The notes under the pieces are model-generated. The model searched no databases and was not told the origin of the DNA. It saw only the letters and a program-made list of their open reading frames with translations. A stretch of DNA of 7,737 nt from Spirochaeta sp. (GTDB lineage: Bacteria > Spirochaetota > Spirochaetia > DSM-2461): assembly GCA_030635565.1 (NCBI GenBank), contig DAOVYP010000092.1:1-7737 (forward strand), given 5' to 3'. How positions within the stretch are numbered: position 1 is the first letter of the stretch; each line of letters begins with the position of its first letter. Below, piece by piece: positions 1 through 6,179 of the stretch. A program made the translations under genes and the position numbers.

Positions 1-2
1 GA

Positions 3-1055
3 TTGGGAAGATACACGATTTTACTCACGGTTTTCATCTCGGTGTTGGCGATGTTGTTTATCGGCGGATGCGTAACGAGCTCATCTTCTGTACAGAGCGG
101 GGGCAAGACACCGGTTTGGGTGAGCGACAAGGATGCGGTTTATCCTCCCGATGATTTCCTGGCGGAAGTCGGTGAAGGAGACAGTCTCAATGGTGCCAAA
201 TCGAACGCCGCCGGGGCCATAGCCCAGATTTTCCGTACCCGGGTAAAGGTGGATAGTACGATACGTACGCGGTATTCGGAAATTACCGGAGAGGGCGGCG
301 AGACACTGGGAATGGTAACCCGGACCGATTTTGACCAGAGCATCGGCCAGTCCGCCGATCAATCACTCACCAATCTTAAATATGGTGAGTCCTGGACAAA
401 CGAAATGGGCCGGGTATATACCGTAGCGTACCTGGACAGAGTGGAAACCGGGAACCTGTACCGGATGCGCATCATTGATAACGATGAACGGATTTCTGAA
501 CTGCTGGGGCGGGCCCGGACTCAGGATGAGCCCCTGCGGCGTTTCGCTTTCCTGGATGCCGCCCATGTTTATGCCGAAGCCAACAAAGCATTGCTGGAAC
601 AGCTTGAGATTATCAATATTCCTATGGCCCGATCGGTGATGCATCCTTACGATCTCGGGGAGCTCAGAGCGGCCAAAGCGGATCAGGCCGCAGCATTGAA
701 AATTCGCGTTGAAGTGTCCGGTGATCCGGAAGGGCGCATCGAGGCTGTTCTTTCCGACTGGGTTACAGGCAAAGGCTTTACCGTCTCCGACGGGGGAGAC
801 ATGTTTTTAACCGCCGTCGTCGCCATTTCTCCTGTTCAGCTGAATAACGGCTATGAGAATTTGAGCTGGGAGCTCAACATCTCTCTGATGGATTCGTTCG
901 GCTATCCGGCGGTTTCCCTACCGAGGCAGAACCGTTCCACAGGCATCAGTGTCTCGGCGGCGGAATCACGGGCATACAACGATATGGCTGAAATGATTCA
1001 GAAAGATTTTGACAGGGAGTTTACCGCTTACCTGACTTCATTTCTGGAGAAATAA
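3..1055 (+). CDS. LPP20-like lipoprotein
   Basis: Predicted lipoprotein of about 350 aa. A short n-region and hydrophobic stretch (residues 6-20) lead to the lipobox I-G-G-C, with the lipidated Cys at residue 23. Residues about 35-150 fit the LPP20 pattern: a P-x-W motif (37-39), a V-G-E-G turn (56-59) and an alanine-rich helix, then beta-rich sequence. The C-terminal 200 residues are unassigned, and no catalytic motif is visible. Function is unknown; family members are envelope lipoproteins. The TTG at position 3 is the first usable start in the window, but its ribosome site lies outside, so the true start could be further upstream. Stop is TAA at 1053-1055. The next gene starts 3 nt later, and its ribosome site lies inside the last codons of this one, so the two are very likely one operon with coupled translation. 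The family call is by eye. Confidence 0.7.
   Translation: MGRYTILLTVFISVLAMLFIGGCVTSSSSVQSGGKTPVWVSDKDAVYPPDDFLAEVGEGDSLNGAKSNAAGAIAQIFRTRVKVDSTIRTRYSEITGEGGETLGMVTRTDFDQSIGQSADQSLTNLKYGESWTNEMGRVYTVAYLDRVETGNLYRMRIIDNDERISELLGRARTQDEPLRRFAFLDAAHVYAEANKALLEQLEIINIPMARSVMHPYDLGELRAAKADQAAALKIRVEVSGDPEGRIEAVLSDWVTGKGFTVSDGGDMFLTAVVAISPVQLNNGYENLSWELNISLMDSFGYPAVSLPRQNRSTGISVSAAESRAYNDMAEMIQKDFDREFTAYLTSFLEK
1046..1050 (+). promoter_or_regulatory. Ribosome binding site for the GTG-started M15 gene
   Basis: GGAGA lies inside the last codons of the LPP20-like gene, 8 nt before GTG at 1059. This spacing supports the GTG start and suggests translational coupling of the two genes. Confidence 0.7.
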
Positions 1056-1058
1056 TCG

Positions 1059-2024
1059 GTGTTCCGAAGCGGAAGGGTGCTCCTGGTTCTACCCGCCGCA
1101 GTATTTCTTTTACAGTGTGCGGAACCGGCTGGTGATACCGGTCCCATGGTGGCTGAATTACAGCTGACGGAGAGCCAGGCCTCACAGGCCCGGCCCGGGG
1201 AACCCATTGATGAGTTACCTGTTGATGTCGGGAGTCCTCTGATTGTCCTTGATGCACTCCTGCAGGCCTATCCGGATAGAGTGGAATCCCTTGCGATACG
1301 TGACGGTGACTGGAGTGTGCTTATCGGCGGGGAAATACATTACTGGGCCGAAGGCCGTATGCTGCCTGCAGGGCAGCTTGAAAAAGCTGAAGAATACTCA
1401 TCTTACAGTTTCAGACCGAATCCCGTTAAGCTCCCTCCCCTGAGAGAACTGAGTCCGGAAGAAATAGAGCGATTGACTTCAAGGCTTGAAGAGCGGGAAA
1501 CAGGTCAGGATGCCAGATATCAAGGCTTCATGACGGCGCTATGGGGCATGGAAGACTTCTTAACGGCGGAAAATACCGTTATCCGGGTTGAATTCCTTGG
1601 ACGGCATATCCGGATTCATCCGGGTATCCGGGAGTCTTTGGTTCAGGTTGAAACCGAGATACTGATTATTGCCGAAACCGACGTTGCCACTGCGGGTTGG
1701 ATTGAAGGCCAGGGTGATTCGGGTGCCTATGTCTGGAGGGATATCGCCGGTTCGGCCAATCGCAGTCTCCATTCTTTTGGAATCGCCCTCGATCTGATCC
1801 CCGGGGATTATCGGGGGAAACAGGCCTACTGGCGATGGGCCGATGACATCTATGACGAATGGTGGACTATTCCATATGAGGACCGATATATGGTTCCCGA
1901 GGCCGTCGTAGAAGCCTTTGAAAAAAACGGTTTCATATGGGGCGGAAAATGGTTCCTCTTCGATCAGATTCACTTTGAGTACAGACCGGAGCTGATAATT
2001 CTTGGCCAACTGGCCGAAGGATGA
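1059..2024 (+). CDS. M15-family zinc peptidase, predicted lipoprotein
   Basis: Predicted envelope-anchored peptidoglycan peptidase (D,D-carboxypeptidase or L-Ala-D-Glu endopeptidase type), 321 aa. A signal sequence (residues 7-19) ends in L-L-Q-C with Cys20; Gln at -1 is unusual, so lipidation is likely but not certain. The catalytic domain is C-terminal. S-L-H-S-F-G-I-A-L-D supplies zinc ligands His238 and Asp245. W-G-G-K-W followed by F-D-Q-I-H-F-E supplies the third ligand His305, with Asp302 in the catalytic acid/base position, as in VanY/CwlK/Ply500-type M15 enzymes. All key residues are present, so it should be active. Residues about 45-150 include a Y-W-A-E-G-R motif (about 95-100) and a proline-rich stretch; I assign no domain there. 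The GTG start is supported by the GGAGA site. It is cotranscribed with the upstream lipoprotein and ends before the shared hairpin. The cleaved bond cannot be told from sequence. Confidence 0.87.
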   Translation: MFRSGRVLLVLPAAVFLLQCAEPAGDTGPMVAELQLTESQASQARPGEPIDELPVDVGSPLIVLDALLQAYPDRVESLAIRDGDWSVLIGGEIHYWAEGRMLPAGQLEKAEEYSSYSFRPNPVKLPPLRELSPEEIERLTSRLEERETGQDARYQGFMTALWGMEDFLTAENTVIRVEFLGRHIRIHPGIRESLVQVETEILIIAETDVATAGWIEGQGDSGAYVWRDIAGSANRSLHSFGIALDLIPGDYRGKQAYWRWADDIYDEWWTIPYEDRYMVPEAVVEAFEKNGFIWGGKWFLFDQIHFEYRPELIILGQLAEG

Positions 2025-2038
2025 GGCTGAAGAAAATA

Positions 2039-2066
2039 TAAAGACCGCCCTGCCGGGCGGTCTTTA
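2039..2066. terminator. Bidirectional intrinsic terminator between convergent genes
   Basis: A 12-bp perfect stem (2039-2050 with 2055-2066) has the 4-nt loop TGCC and a core of GACCGCCC/GGGCGGTC. The outer A/T pairs give T-rich 3' ends on both strands: TCTTT on the plus strand, and TCTTTATATTTT on the minus strand. It lies between the M15 gene stop (2024) and the LysM gene stop (2095), so it can serve both. Confidence 0.88.
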
Positions 2067-2094
2067 AACTCAATGAATCCATTCTTTCCCGGTT

Positions 2095-3546
2095 TTACCT
2101 GGGCGGTATTGCCAGAATCTGTCCCGGATAAATCAGATCGGGATTCTGGATAATTCTGCGGTTTGCCCGCCAGATTTTCGGCCACATGAACGGATTGTCG
2201 AAAATTTGGTCCATTTCGGCGATGCGCCAGAGACAATCCGTGGCCACTTCCCTATATACGACTGTATAAGTTTGTGACACTGCATTGGCTTCATGGACAT
2301 CGATATAAGCCTGAGCCTGGCGGAAATAATCATTGGCAAGGTCGAATTGTCCCGCGTTTCTGGCCGAGACACCTTTTTCCCACAGGGTTTGGGCGAATAA
2401 CAGGTAATCGGCGTTCTGCTCATCGGCATTGACCTGTGTTTCACCGTCTTTGATGGGAATATCGGTAGGTACGCCGTCGGATTCATTTTCAACCGGTTCG
2501 TTCAGATCGCGGAGATGAGGATCCTCGATATCGATGGTGCCGACATCGCTGGAATGGTCAATCAGCGGGTTGGTTTGCAGGAATACGTTTCCATCCCAGG
2601 GACGAGCCTCATTGACCGCGCCTTCCGAATCGATGGTCCGGAGCCTGGATGCATTCTCGATGCGTCTCTGTGTCTCAGCCATAAGCGTATCGGTTTCCGA
2701 CTGTTTCTTGCGGACAGCGCTGATACGGGCCGCGAGAACTGCCTGGCGTTTCGCTTCGGTCAGAATGCTCGCGCTTTCCTCAATTTCGTAGTTTCGGAAT
2801 GCGGAGAAGCCGTTGAAATACAGATCGTTGGCCTTTCGGAGTTCCTCGGGCGCATAGATGAAGGCTTCGTTATCCTCGGCATCCCCAAGGTAATTTTCCG
2901 TATCTCTTCTCAGGATGCCCACGTAGCGGATATTTTCGCTCAGGTTGTAATGTAATCGTGCCTGGGCTGCCAGGGTTTCGTCTGCCTTGGCTTGCGCAGC
3001 GGCCAGCTCGCCGGATTCGAAAAGTGAGACGGTTTCCAGGGCAAGAGCCTGGGTCTGTGCGTATTCTTCAGCTGCGAATTTATCGGCTTCGATATCAGTG
3101 AGAGCTGTGTCGTATCGATAATATTTCGATTCGTATTCCGTCTTTCGTGCCAGCAGCGTCTTGTCGTAGAGGCTGTCGGCATCGGCAATAACAACCAGCA
3201 GCGCCGCTCTTGCCGCATCCGGATCCGAATCACCCAGTGTGACGGCGGTATTGAGTTCCGCGATCAAATCCCGATATTCAGCGGGGTAATAGCTGTTGGC
3301 TCCCATGAGATTGGCCCTTTGAACCGCAGCCCTGGCTGCATCGACATCCACTTTGGACAGAGGCTCGGGTTCTACTACGACCGGTTCGACTTCGGGTTCC
3401 GTCTCCGGGGTAGGTTCAACGGGTTCTTCCACAACCGGAGTTTCTTCGGGTTCCGGTTCCGGGGTGCTCTTGCACCCTGCAAAACTGAGTATGAGTACAA
3501 CGGACAAGGTCGTAATCAGGATTCGCAAAGGGCGTGAAAATTTCAT
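2095..3546 (-). CDS. LysM-domain lipoprotein with helical repeats
   Basis: Predicted lipoprotein of 483 aa likely to bind peptidoglycan. The signal peptide ends in F-A-G-C (Cys25). Residues 28-62 are a Pro/Glu/Val-rich spacer of the kind that holds a lipoprotein off the membrane. Residues about 69-330 are alanine-rich amphipathic helix with three loosely similar segments, each opening with Y-P-A-E-Y (87-91), A-A-E-E-Y (158-162) or Y-A-P-E-E-L (231-236) and followed by Ala-rich helix. The pattern recalls DUF4398/TPR-like lipoproteins. Another helix pair near 380-420 (D-Y-F-R-Q-A-Q) looks TPR-like. Residues 425-483 are one LysM domain of the W-x-x-I-x-x-A-N-R, P-D-x-I-Y-P-G-Q type. The start ATG (3544-3546) has an AGGAGGT site 6 nt away and its own promoter. 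It is a single-gene unit converging on the M15 gene. A scaffold or wall-tether role is inference. Confidence 0.85.
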   Translation of the reverse strand: MKFSRPLRILITTLSVVLILSFAGCKSTPEPEPEETPVVEEPVEPTPETEPEVEPVVVEPEPLSKVDVDAARAAVQRANLMGANSYYPAEYRDLIAELNTAVTLGDSDPDAARAALLVVIADADSLYDKTLLARKTEYESKYYRYDTALTDIEADKFAAEEYAQTQALALETVSLFESGELAAAQAKADETLAAQARLHYNLSENIRYVGILRRDTENYLGDAEDNEAFIYAPEELRKANDLYFNGFSAFRNYEIEESASILTEAKRQAVLAARISAVRKKQSETDTLMAETQRRIENASRLRTIDSEGAVNEARPWDGNVFLQTNPLIDHSSDVGTIDIEDPHLRDLNEPVENESDGVPTDIPIKDGETQVNADEQNADYLLFAQTLWEKGVSARNAGQFDLANDYFRQAQAYIDVHEANAVSQTYTVVYREVATDCLWRIAEMDQIFDNPFMWPKIWRANRRIIQNPDLIYPGQILAIPPR

Positions 3547-3552
3547 GTCCGG

Positions 3553-3559
3553 ACCTCCT
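3553..3559 (-). promoter_or_regulatory. Strong ribosome binding site of the LysM gene
   Basis: On the minus strand the sequence reads AGGAGGT, followed by a 6-nt spacer and ATG. The near-perfect anti-16S match fixes the start of the LysM lipoprotein. Confidence 0.85.
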
Positions 3560-3568
3560 GCAATTTTA

Positions 3569-3597
3569 AGTCTAGCATGGGGCTATAGGGGCGTCAA
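3569..3597 (-). promoter_or_regulatory. Sigma-70-type promoter of the LysM gene
   Basis: On the minus strand the -35 is TTGACG (3592-3597), the spacer is 17 bp (3575-3591) and the -10 is TAGACT (3569-3574). Matches to consensus are 5/6 and 4/6. It sits between the ATPase terminator and the ribosome site, giving a short leader of about 15-20 nt. Predicted from sequence only. Confidence 0.6.
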
Positions 3598-3603
3598 ACC
3601 ATG

Positions 3604-3630
3604 AAAAACGGCCGCCCCGAAAGGCGACCG
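3604..3630 (-). terminator. Intrinsic terminator of the ABC ATPase gene
   Basis: Read on the minus strand, CGGTCGCC pairs with GGCGGCCG (8 bp, one G-T wobble; 3623-3630 with 3609-3616) around a 6-nt loop TTTCGG, followed by TTTTT (3604-3608). It lies 30 nt after the ATPase stop, just before the LysM promoter, so it separates the two transcription units. Confidence 0.85.
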
Positions 3631-3660
3631 GAAAAATCAATAAAATGGTCTGGAAACAGA

Positions 3661-4761
3661 CTACTCGGTGTAGAACAGTGACCGTTCGGTTTCGTAGTCG
3701 AAAAACTGTACTTTATCCATGTCGGGGGTGAAGTTCACTTCGTCACCGACCTTGAACTCGTTCTCAGGGGTGGTGCGGACGATATACTGGTGCTCCTTGG
3801 TATCGATATAGAGGTGAGTCTCGTTACCCAGGGGCTCGATGACCGAAATCGATGCCCTGAGGTTGTTGGTCTCGGGTTTCTTGGTGAATATCAGGTCTTC
3901 AGGTCTCACACCCATATACACTTTCTTGCCGATGTAGGACTTGATTGTCTCTTCCTTGTCCTTTGGTACGATGAAGGTCATGCCCTCTTCCTTCGCTATG
4001 ATTTTGCCGCCCTCTTCGAACACGTCGGCGAGTGCGATGTTCATCGGAGGAGATCCGATGAATCCCGCCACGAAACGGTTGATGGGATCGTTGTAAAGCT
4101 TGAGAGGATTACCGATCTGCTGAATGATTCCGCTTTTCATGACGACAATCTTGTCGCCCATGGTCATGGCTTCAATCTGGTCGTGGGTGACATAGACCAT
4201 AGTGGCCGACAGTCTGGTGTGGAGCGAGGAAATTTCGGCACGCATCTGGACGCGCAGTTTGGCATCGAGGTTGGAAAGCGGTTCATCGAACAGGAACACC
4301 TTTGGTTTACGGACAATGGCGCGGCCGACTGCAACCCGCTGCCGCTGACCACCGGAGAGAGCTTTCGGTTTCCGCTCAAGGAGCTCTTCAATGTCCAGAA
4401 TCTGGGCCGCTTCCTTCACTCGGGCTTCAATTTCGGCCTTGGGGAACTTGCGAATACGCAGTCCGAAGGCCATGTTGTCGTACACGCTCATGTGGGGATA
4501 CAGGGCGTAGTTCTGGAACACCATGGCGATGTCCCTGTCCTTGGGTGCTTCGTCGTTCATCCGTTTGCCGCCGATGAAGAGTTCGCCGTCGGTGATATCT
4601 TCCAACCCCGCGATCATCCTGAGAGTTGTGGACTTGCCACAGCCGGAAGGACCTACGAGAACCACGAATTCCTGGTCAAGGACCTCGATATTGACCTTAT
4701 CAACCGCCTTGACATTACCGTCATAAACCTTGGTGATGTCTTTTAATAGAACTTCTGCCAT
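3661..4761 (-). CDS. MalK/UgpC/MsmX-type sugar ABC transporter ATPase
   Basis: Cytoplasmic ATPase subunit of a CUT1-type carbohydrate (or glycerol-3-phosphate) importer, 366 aa, the usual length. All nucleotide-binding elements are intact: Walker A G-P-S-G-C-G-K-S-T (37-45), Q-loop Gln83 in V-F-Q-N-Y-A-L-Y-P-H, signature L-S-G-G-Q (135-139), Walker B V-F-L-F-D-E (155-160), D-loop S-N-L-D (163-166) and switch His193. After about residue 235 comes the regulatory OB/TOBE region with the typical G-V-R-P-E-D-L motif. The start ATG follows GGGGAGGT at 7-nt spacing. The gene has its own promoter and terminator, and no permease genes are adjacent, as with MsmX/MsmK-type ATPases shared by several importers. 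The divergent lipoprotein gene upstream may be a binding protein. The substrate cannot be read from the ATPase; ugpC, msmX and malK are not separable here. Confidence 0.95.
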   Translation of the reverse strand: MAEVLLKDITKVYDGNVKAVDKVNIEVLDQEFVVLVGPSGCGKSTTLRMIAGLEDITDGELFIGGKRMNDEAPKDRDIAMVFQNYALYPHMSVYDNMAFGLRIRKFPKAEIEARVKEAAQILDIEELLERKPKALSGGQRQRVAVGRAIVRKPKVFLFDEPLSNLDAKLRVQMRAEISSLHTRLSATMVYVTHDQIEAMTMGDKIVVMKSGIIQQIGNPLKLYNDPINRFVAGFIGSPPMNIALADVFEEGGKIIAKEEGMTFIVPKDKEETIKSYIGKKVYMGVRPEDLIFTKKPETNNLRASISVIEPLGNETHLYIDTKEHQYIVRTTPENEFKVGDEVNFTPDMDKVQFFDYETERSLFYTE

Positions 4762-4768
4762 TAGGCAT

Positions 4769-4785
4769 ACCTCCCCTGTTAAGGG
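4769..4785 (-). promoter_or_regulatory. Ribosome binding site with a small overlapping hairpin
   Basis: On the minus strand GGGGAGGT (4769-4776) lies 7 nt before the ATPase ATG and fixes that start. Just upstream, CCCT-TAAC-AGGG can form a 4-bp stem whose right arm includes the first G residues of the ribosome site. The site itself is secure; regulation by the stem is only a possibility. Confidence 0.6.
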
Positions 4786-4795
4786 TTTATTTTAT

Positions 4796-4811
4796 GTAAT
4801 TGCCAGATTAC
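4796..4811. promoter_or_regulatory. Operator-like palindrome over the ATPase -10 box
   Basis: GTAAT-TGCCAG-ATTAC is a 5-bp perfect inverted repeat with a 6-nt centre that fully covers the predicted -10 hexamer. A repressor bound here would block the promoter. No regulator gene lies in the window and the half-sites are short, so chance cannot be excluded. Confidence 0.3.
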
Positions 4812-4833
4812 CCTGTTTATATTCAACTGTCAA
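4805..4833 (-). promoter_or_regulatory. Sigma-70-type promoter of the ABC ATPase gene
   Basis: On the minus strand a perfect -35 TTGACA (4828-4833) is followed by a 17-bp spacer and -10 TAATCT (4805-4810). Only 3/6 of the -10 matches, but these are the conserved first, second and last positions. The predicted leader is about 35-40 nt. It implies that the ATPase is transcribed independently of the gene upstream. Confidence 0.6.
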
Positions 4834-4848
4834 ATACGATTCTGACCT

Positions 4849-4866
4849 CCGGCGCCGGTCGGACCG
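4849..4866. repeat. Overlapping GC-rich inverted repeats
   Basis: CCGGCGCCGG (4849-4858, perfect palindrome) overlaps CGGTC-G-GACCG (4856-4866). They sit just after the stop of the binding-protein-like gene and about 16 nt upstream of the ATPase -35. There is no following T-tract on the minus strand, so this is a poor intrinsic terminator; it may be an upstream operator or a weak pause hairpin. Confidence 0.3.
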
Positions 4867-4868
4867 AT

Positions 4869-6092
4869 TCATTCCGCTTCGGCCAGGGACGATAGATCCC
4901 ATTTGCGGTAAGCCTCGGAGAGAGACGAGGTGTTTCCGGTATCGGAAACGACGGATTGAAACCAGGGTGCGATGACATCATCCCGAATAGTGGACCAGCG
5001 CTGCGGCAGGGATTCGGGTACCGACAGGTAATGTCCCTCGGGAATCATGCCTTTCATCGCCGGATAGTGGCGGATGAGAATCGATTCGTTCACCTCAGGC
5101 AGTGATGACAGCCCGCCGAGGAATCCGAACACGGTGATTCCGTCCCTCTCCCAGCGGGCCATGAGTCGGGACTGGGTTTCGGGGAGCATCAACCAATGAA
5201 TAAAACGCGATGAGGCATCGGGGGAATCCGCCGTTGAAGGAATTCCGGCTGATATGACGGCTATTACGGGAATCGTTCGGGGACCGCTGAAGTACCGGAT
5301 GTCCAGGCGGCCGGCTGTTGTGTCCGGCAGTGATGCCCAGCTATTAAAATCGGTCCTGGCGAAGAGTATGCGCCCTTCGAGTATCAGATACTCGTCGGGA
5401 ATGTAACGGTAGCGGCTGTTGAAGAGGGCATCCGACTCCAGATCCCCGGCGGTTTCAAGAACCCAGTTCCGGGCTTCTTCGACAATCATTTCGAGGGATG
5501 CATCATCAAGGTGATCCATTCCCGTAACAAACGCAGTGGGGTATCTGACTGCCAGGAGATCGGTGAAGCTTCGGGGATTCCAGTTCGGGGAAAATCCCAG
5601 TCGGATCAACCTGTCGTTGTCATTGGTTGCCGAGTAAGGTACAGAGGCCTCCCGCAGTTCTTCCGGGCGGACAAGCATCGGATCAGGCAGTTCAGACAGT
5701 ACTGCTCTTTTACCCATTATCAGGGGAAGTTCAAAGGACAAAGGGGTCAGGTAGGACCGGCCGCGGGAATCTGCGGGACCCGTCAAGGCCTCGTAAACGG
5801 GAAATTCGGAATCGGTCGGGCGCAAGAGGTCAACAATCTCCGGGGACGACAGGTATGCGCCAATCACCAGGTCGGGCTGTTCCGTTTCAATAATTCCGGC
5901 ATCGATGACGGGTACATGGCGGATTGTGATAATGACATCATCGTCGTCGGCATCGAAAATTTCCACGGCGGATGCCAGTTCCTTCCGGTCGGTCAGTATA
6001 TGGATGATTTCAACCCCATTACCGCAGGACCACAGGGTGATGATGGCAAGAATGGAGGAAATTGCCTTGATGATACGGAATGGTTTCGGCAT
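4869..6092 (-). CDS. Divergent solute-binding-protein-like lipoprotein
   Basis: Likely ABC-importer binding lipoprotein of 407 aa. From ATG at 6092 the N-terminus has Lys3, Arg6 and Lys9, a hydrophobic run and the lipobox L-W-S-C with Cys23. The layout recalls family 1 extracellular binding proteins: E-L-A-S-A-V-E-I-F near the start, P-D-L-V-I-G-A-Y (73-80), the hinge-like T-P-L-S-F-E-L-P-L (116-124), and late G-I-T-V-F-G-F-L-G-G-L, where such proteins carry their C-terminal lobe motif. The length is also typical. Similarity is weak, so the call is tentative and the ligand unknown. An alternative TTG start at 6128 has a better-spaced GAGGGA site but would add 12 residues before the signal peptide; ATG has GGTGAGG only 2 nt away. 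The ATPase gene follows after 107 nt on the same strand, but with its own promoter. Confidence 0.65.
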   Translation of the reverse strand: MPKPFRIIKAISSILAIITLWSCGNGVEIIHILTDRKELASAVEIFDADDDDVIITIRHVPVIDAGIIETEQPDLVIGAYLSSPEIVDLLRPTDSEFPVYEALTGPADSRGRSYLTPLSFELPLIMGKRAVLSELPDPMLVRPEELREASVPYSATNDNDRLIRLGFSPNWNPRSFTDLLAVRYPTAFVTGMDHLDDASLEMIVEEARNWVLETAGDLESDALFNSRYRYIPDEYLILEGRILFARTDFNSWASLPDTTAGRLDIRYFSGPRTIPVIAVISAGIPSTADSPDASSRFIHWLMLPETQSRLMARWERDGITVFGFLGGLSSLPEVNESILIRHYPAMKGMIPEGHYLSVPESLPQRWSTIRDDVIAPWFQSVVSDTGNTSSLSEAYRKWDLSSLAEAE

Positions 6093-6128
6093 GGCCTCAC
6101 CATATGTATTGGGGGCCCGTATCGTCAA

Positions 6129-6179
6129 TCCCGTTCCCTCAGCTGAGAAATGAGGTTATAGTAGAAAGTGAGGAAGATG
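6129..6179. promoter_or_regulatory. Compact divergent promoter region
   Basis: This short stretch separates two divergent genes. It holds a -10-like TATAGT for the plus strand (6157-6162, 5/6) overlapping a -10-like TATAAC for the minus strand (6155-6160, 5/6). A perfect 10-bp palindrome CTCAGCTGAG lies at 6138-6147. No convincing -35 is seen for either (TTCCCT at 6134-6139 is the best plus-strand candidate). The two promoters could not be occupied at once. Confidence 0.35.

Noticed and set aside
1560..2009. Minus-strand open frame over the M15 catalytic region
   Set aside because: It lies fully inside the M15 gene, whose zinc motifs are intact on the plus strand.
3370..3470. Possible tandem DNA repeat in the GGTTC/CGG-rich stretch
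   Set aside because: It is explained by the Pro/Glu/Val-rich spacer codons of the LysM lipoprotein, with no exact repeat unit.
3790..4746. Long plus-strand open frame opposite the ABC ATPase
   Set aside because: It is the antisense shadow of an unmistakable ATPase gene; the His/Asp/Val-rich translation has no motif, signal or ribosome site.
4844..4866. Intrinsic terminator for the binding-protein-like gene
   Set aside because: The GC-rich inverted repeats are not followed by a T-tract on the minus strand; kept only as inverted repeats.
5511..6146. Plus-strand open frame opposite the binding-protein-like gene
   Set aside because: It is antisense to a gene with a good lipoprotein signal, and its translation is low-quality and Gly/Arg/Gln-rich without family resemblance.
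6168..6170. GTG as start of the 166-aa hypothetical gene
   Set aside because: It has no ribosome site at usable spacing; the ATG at 6180 is 5 nt after AGGA. A leaderless GTG start is possible but less supported.
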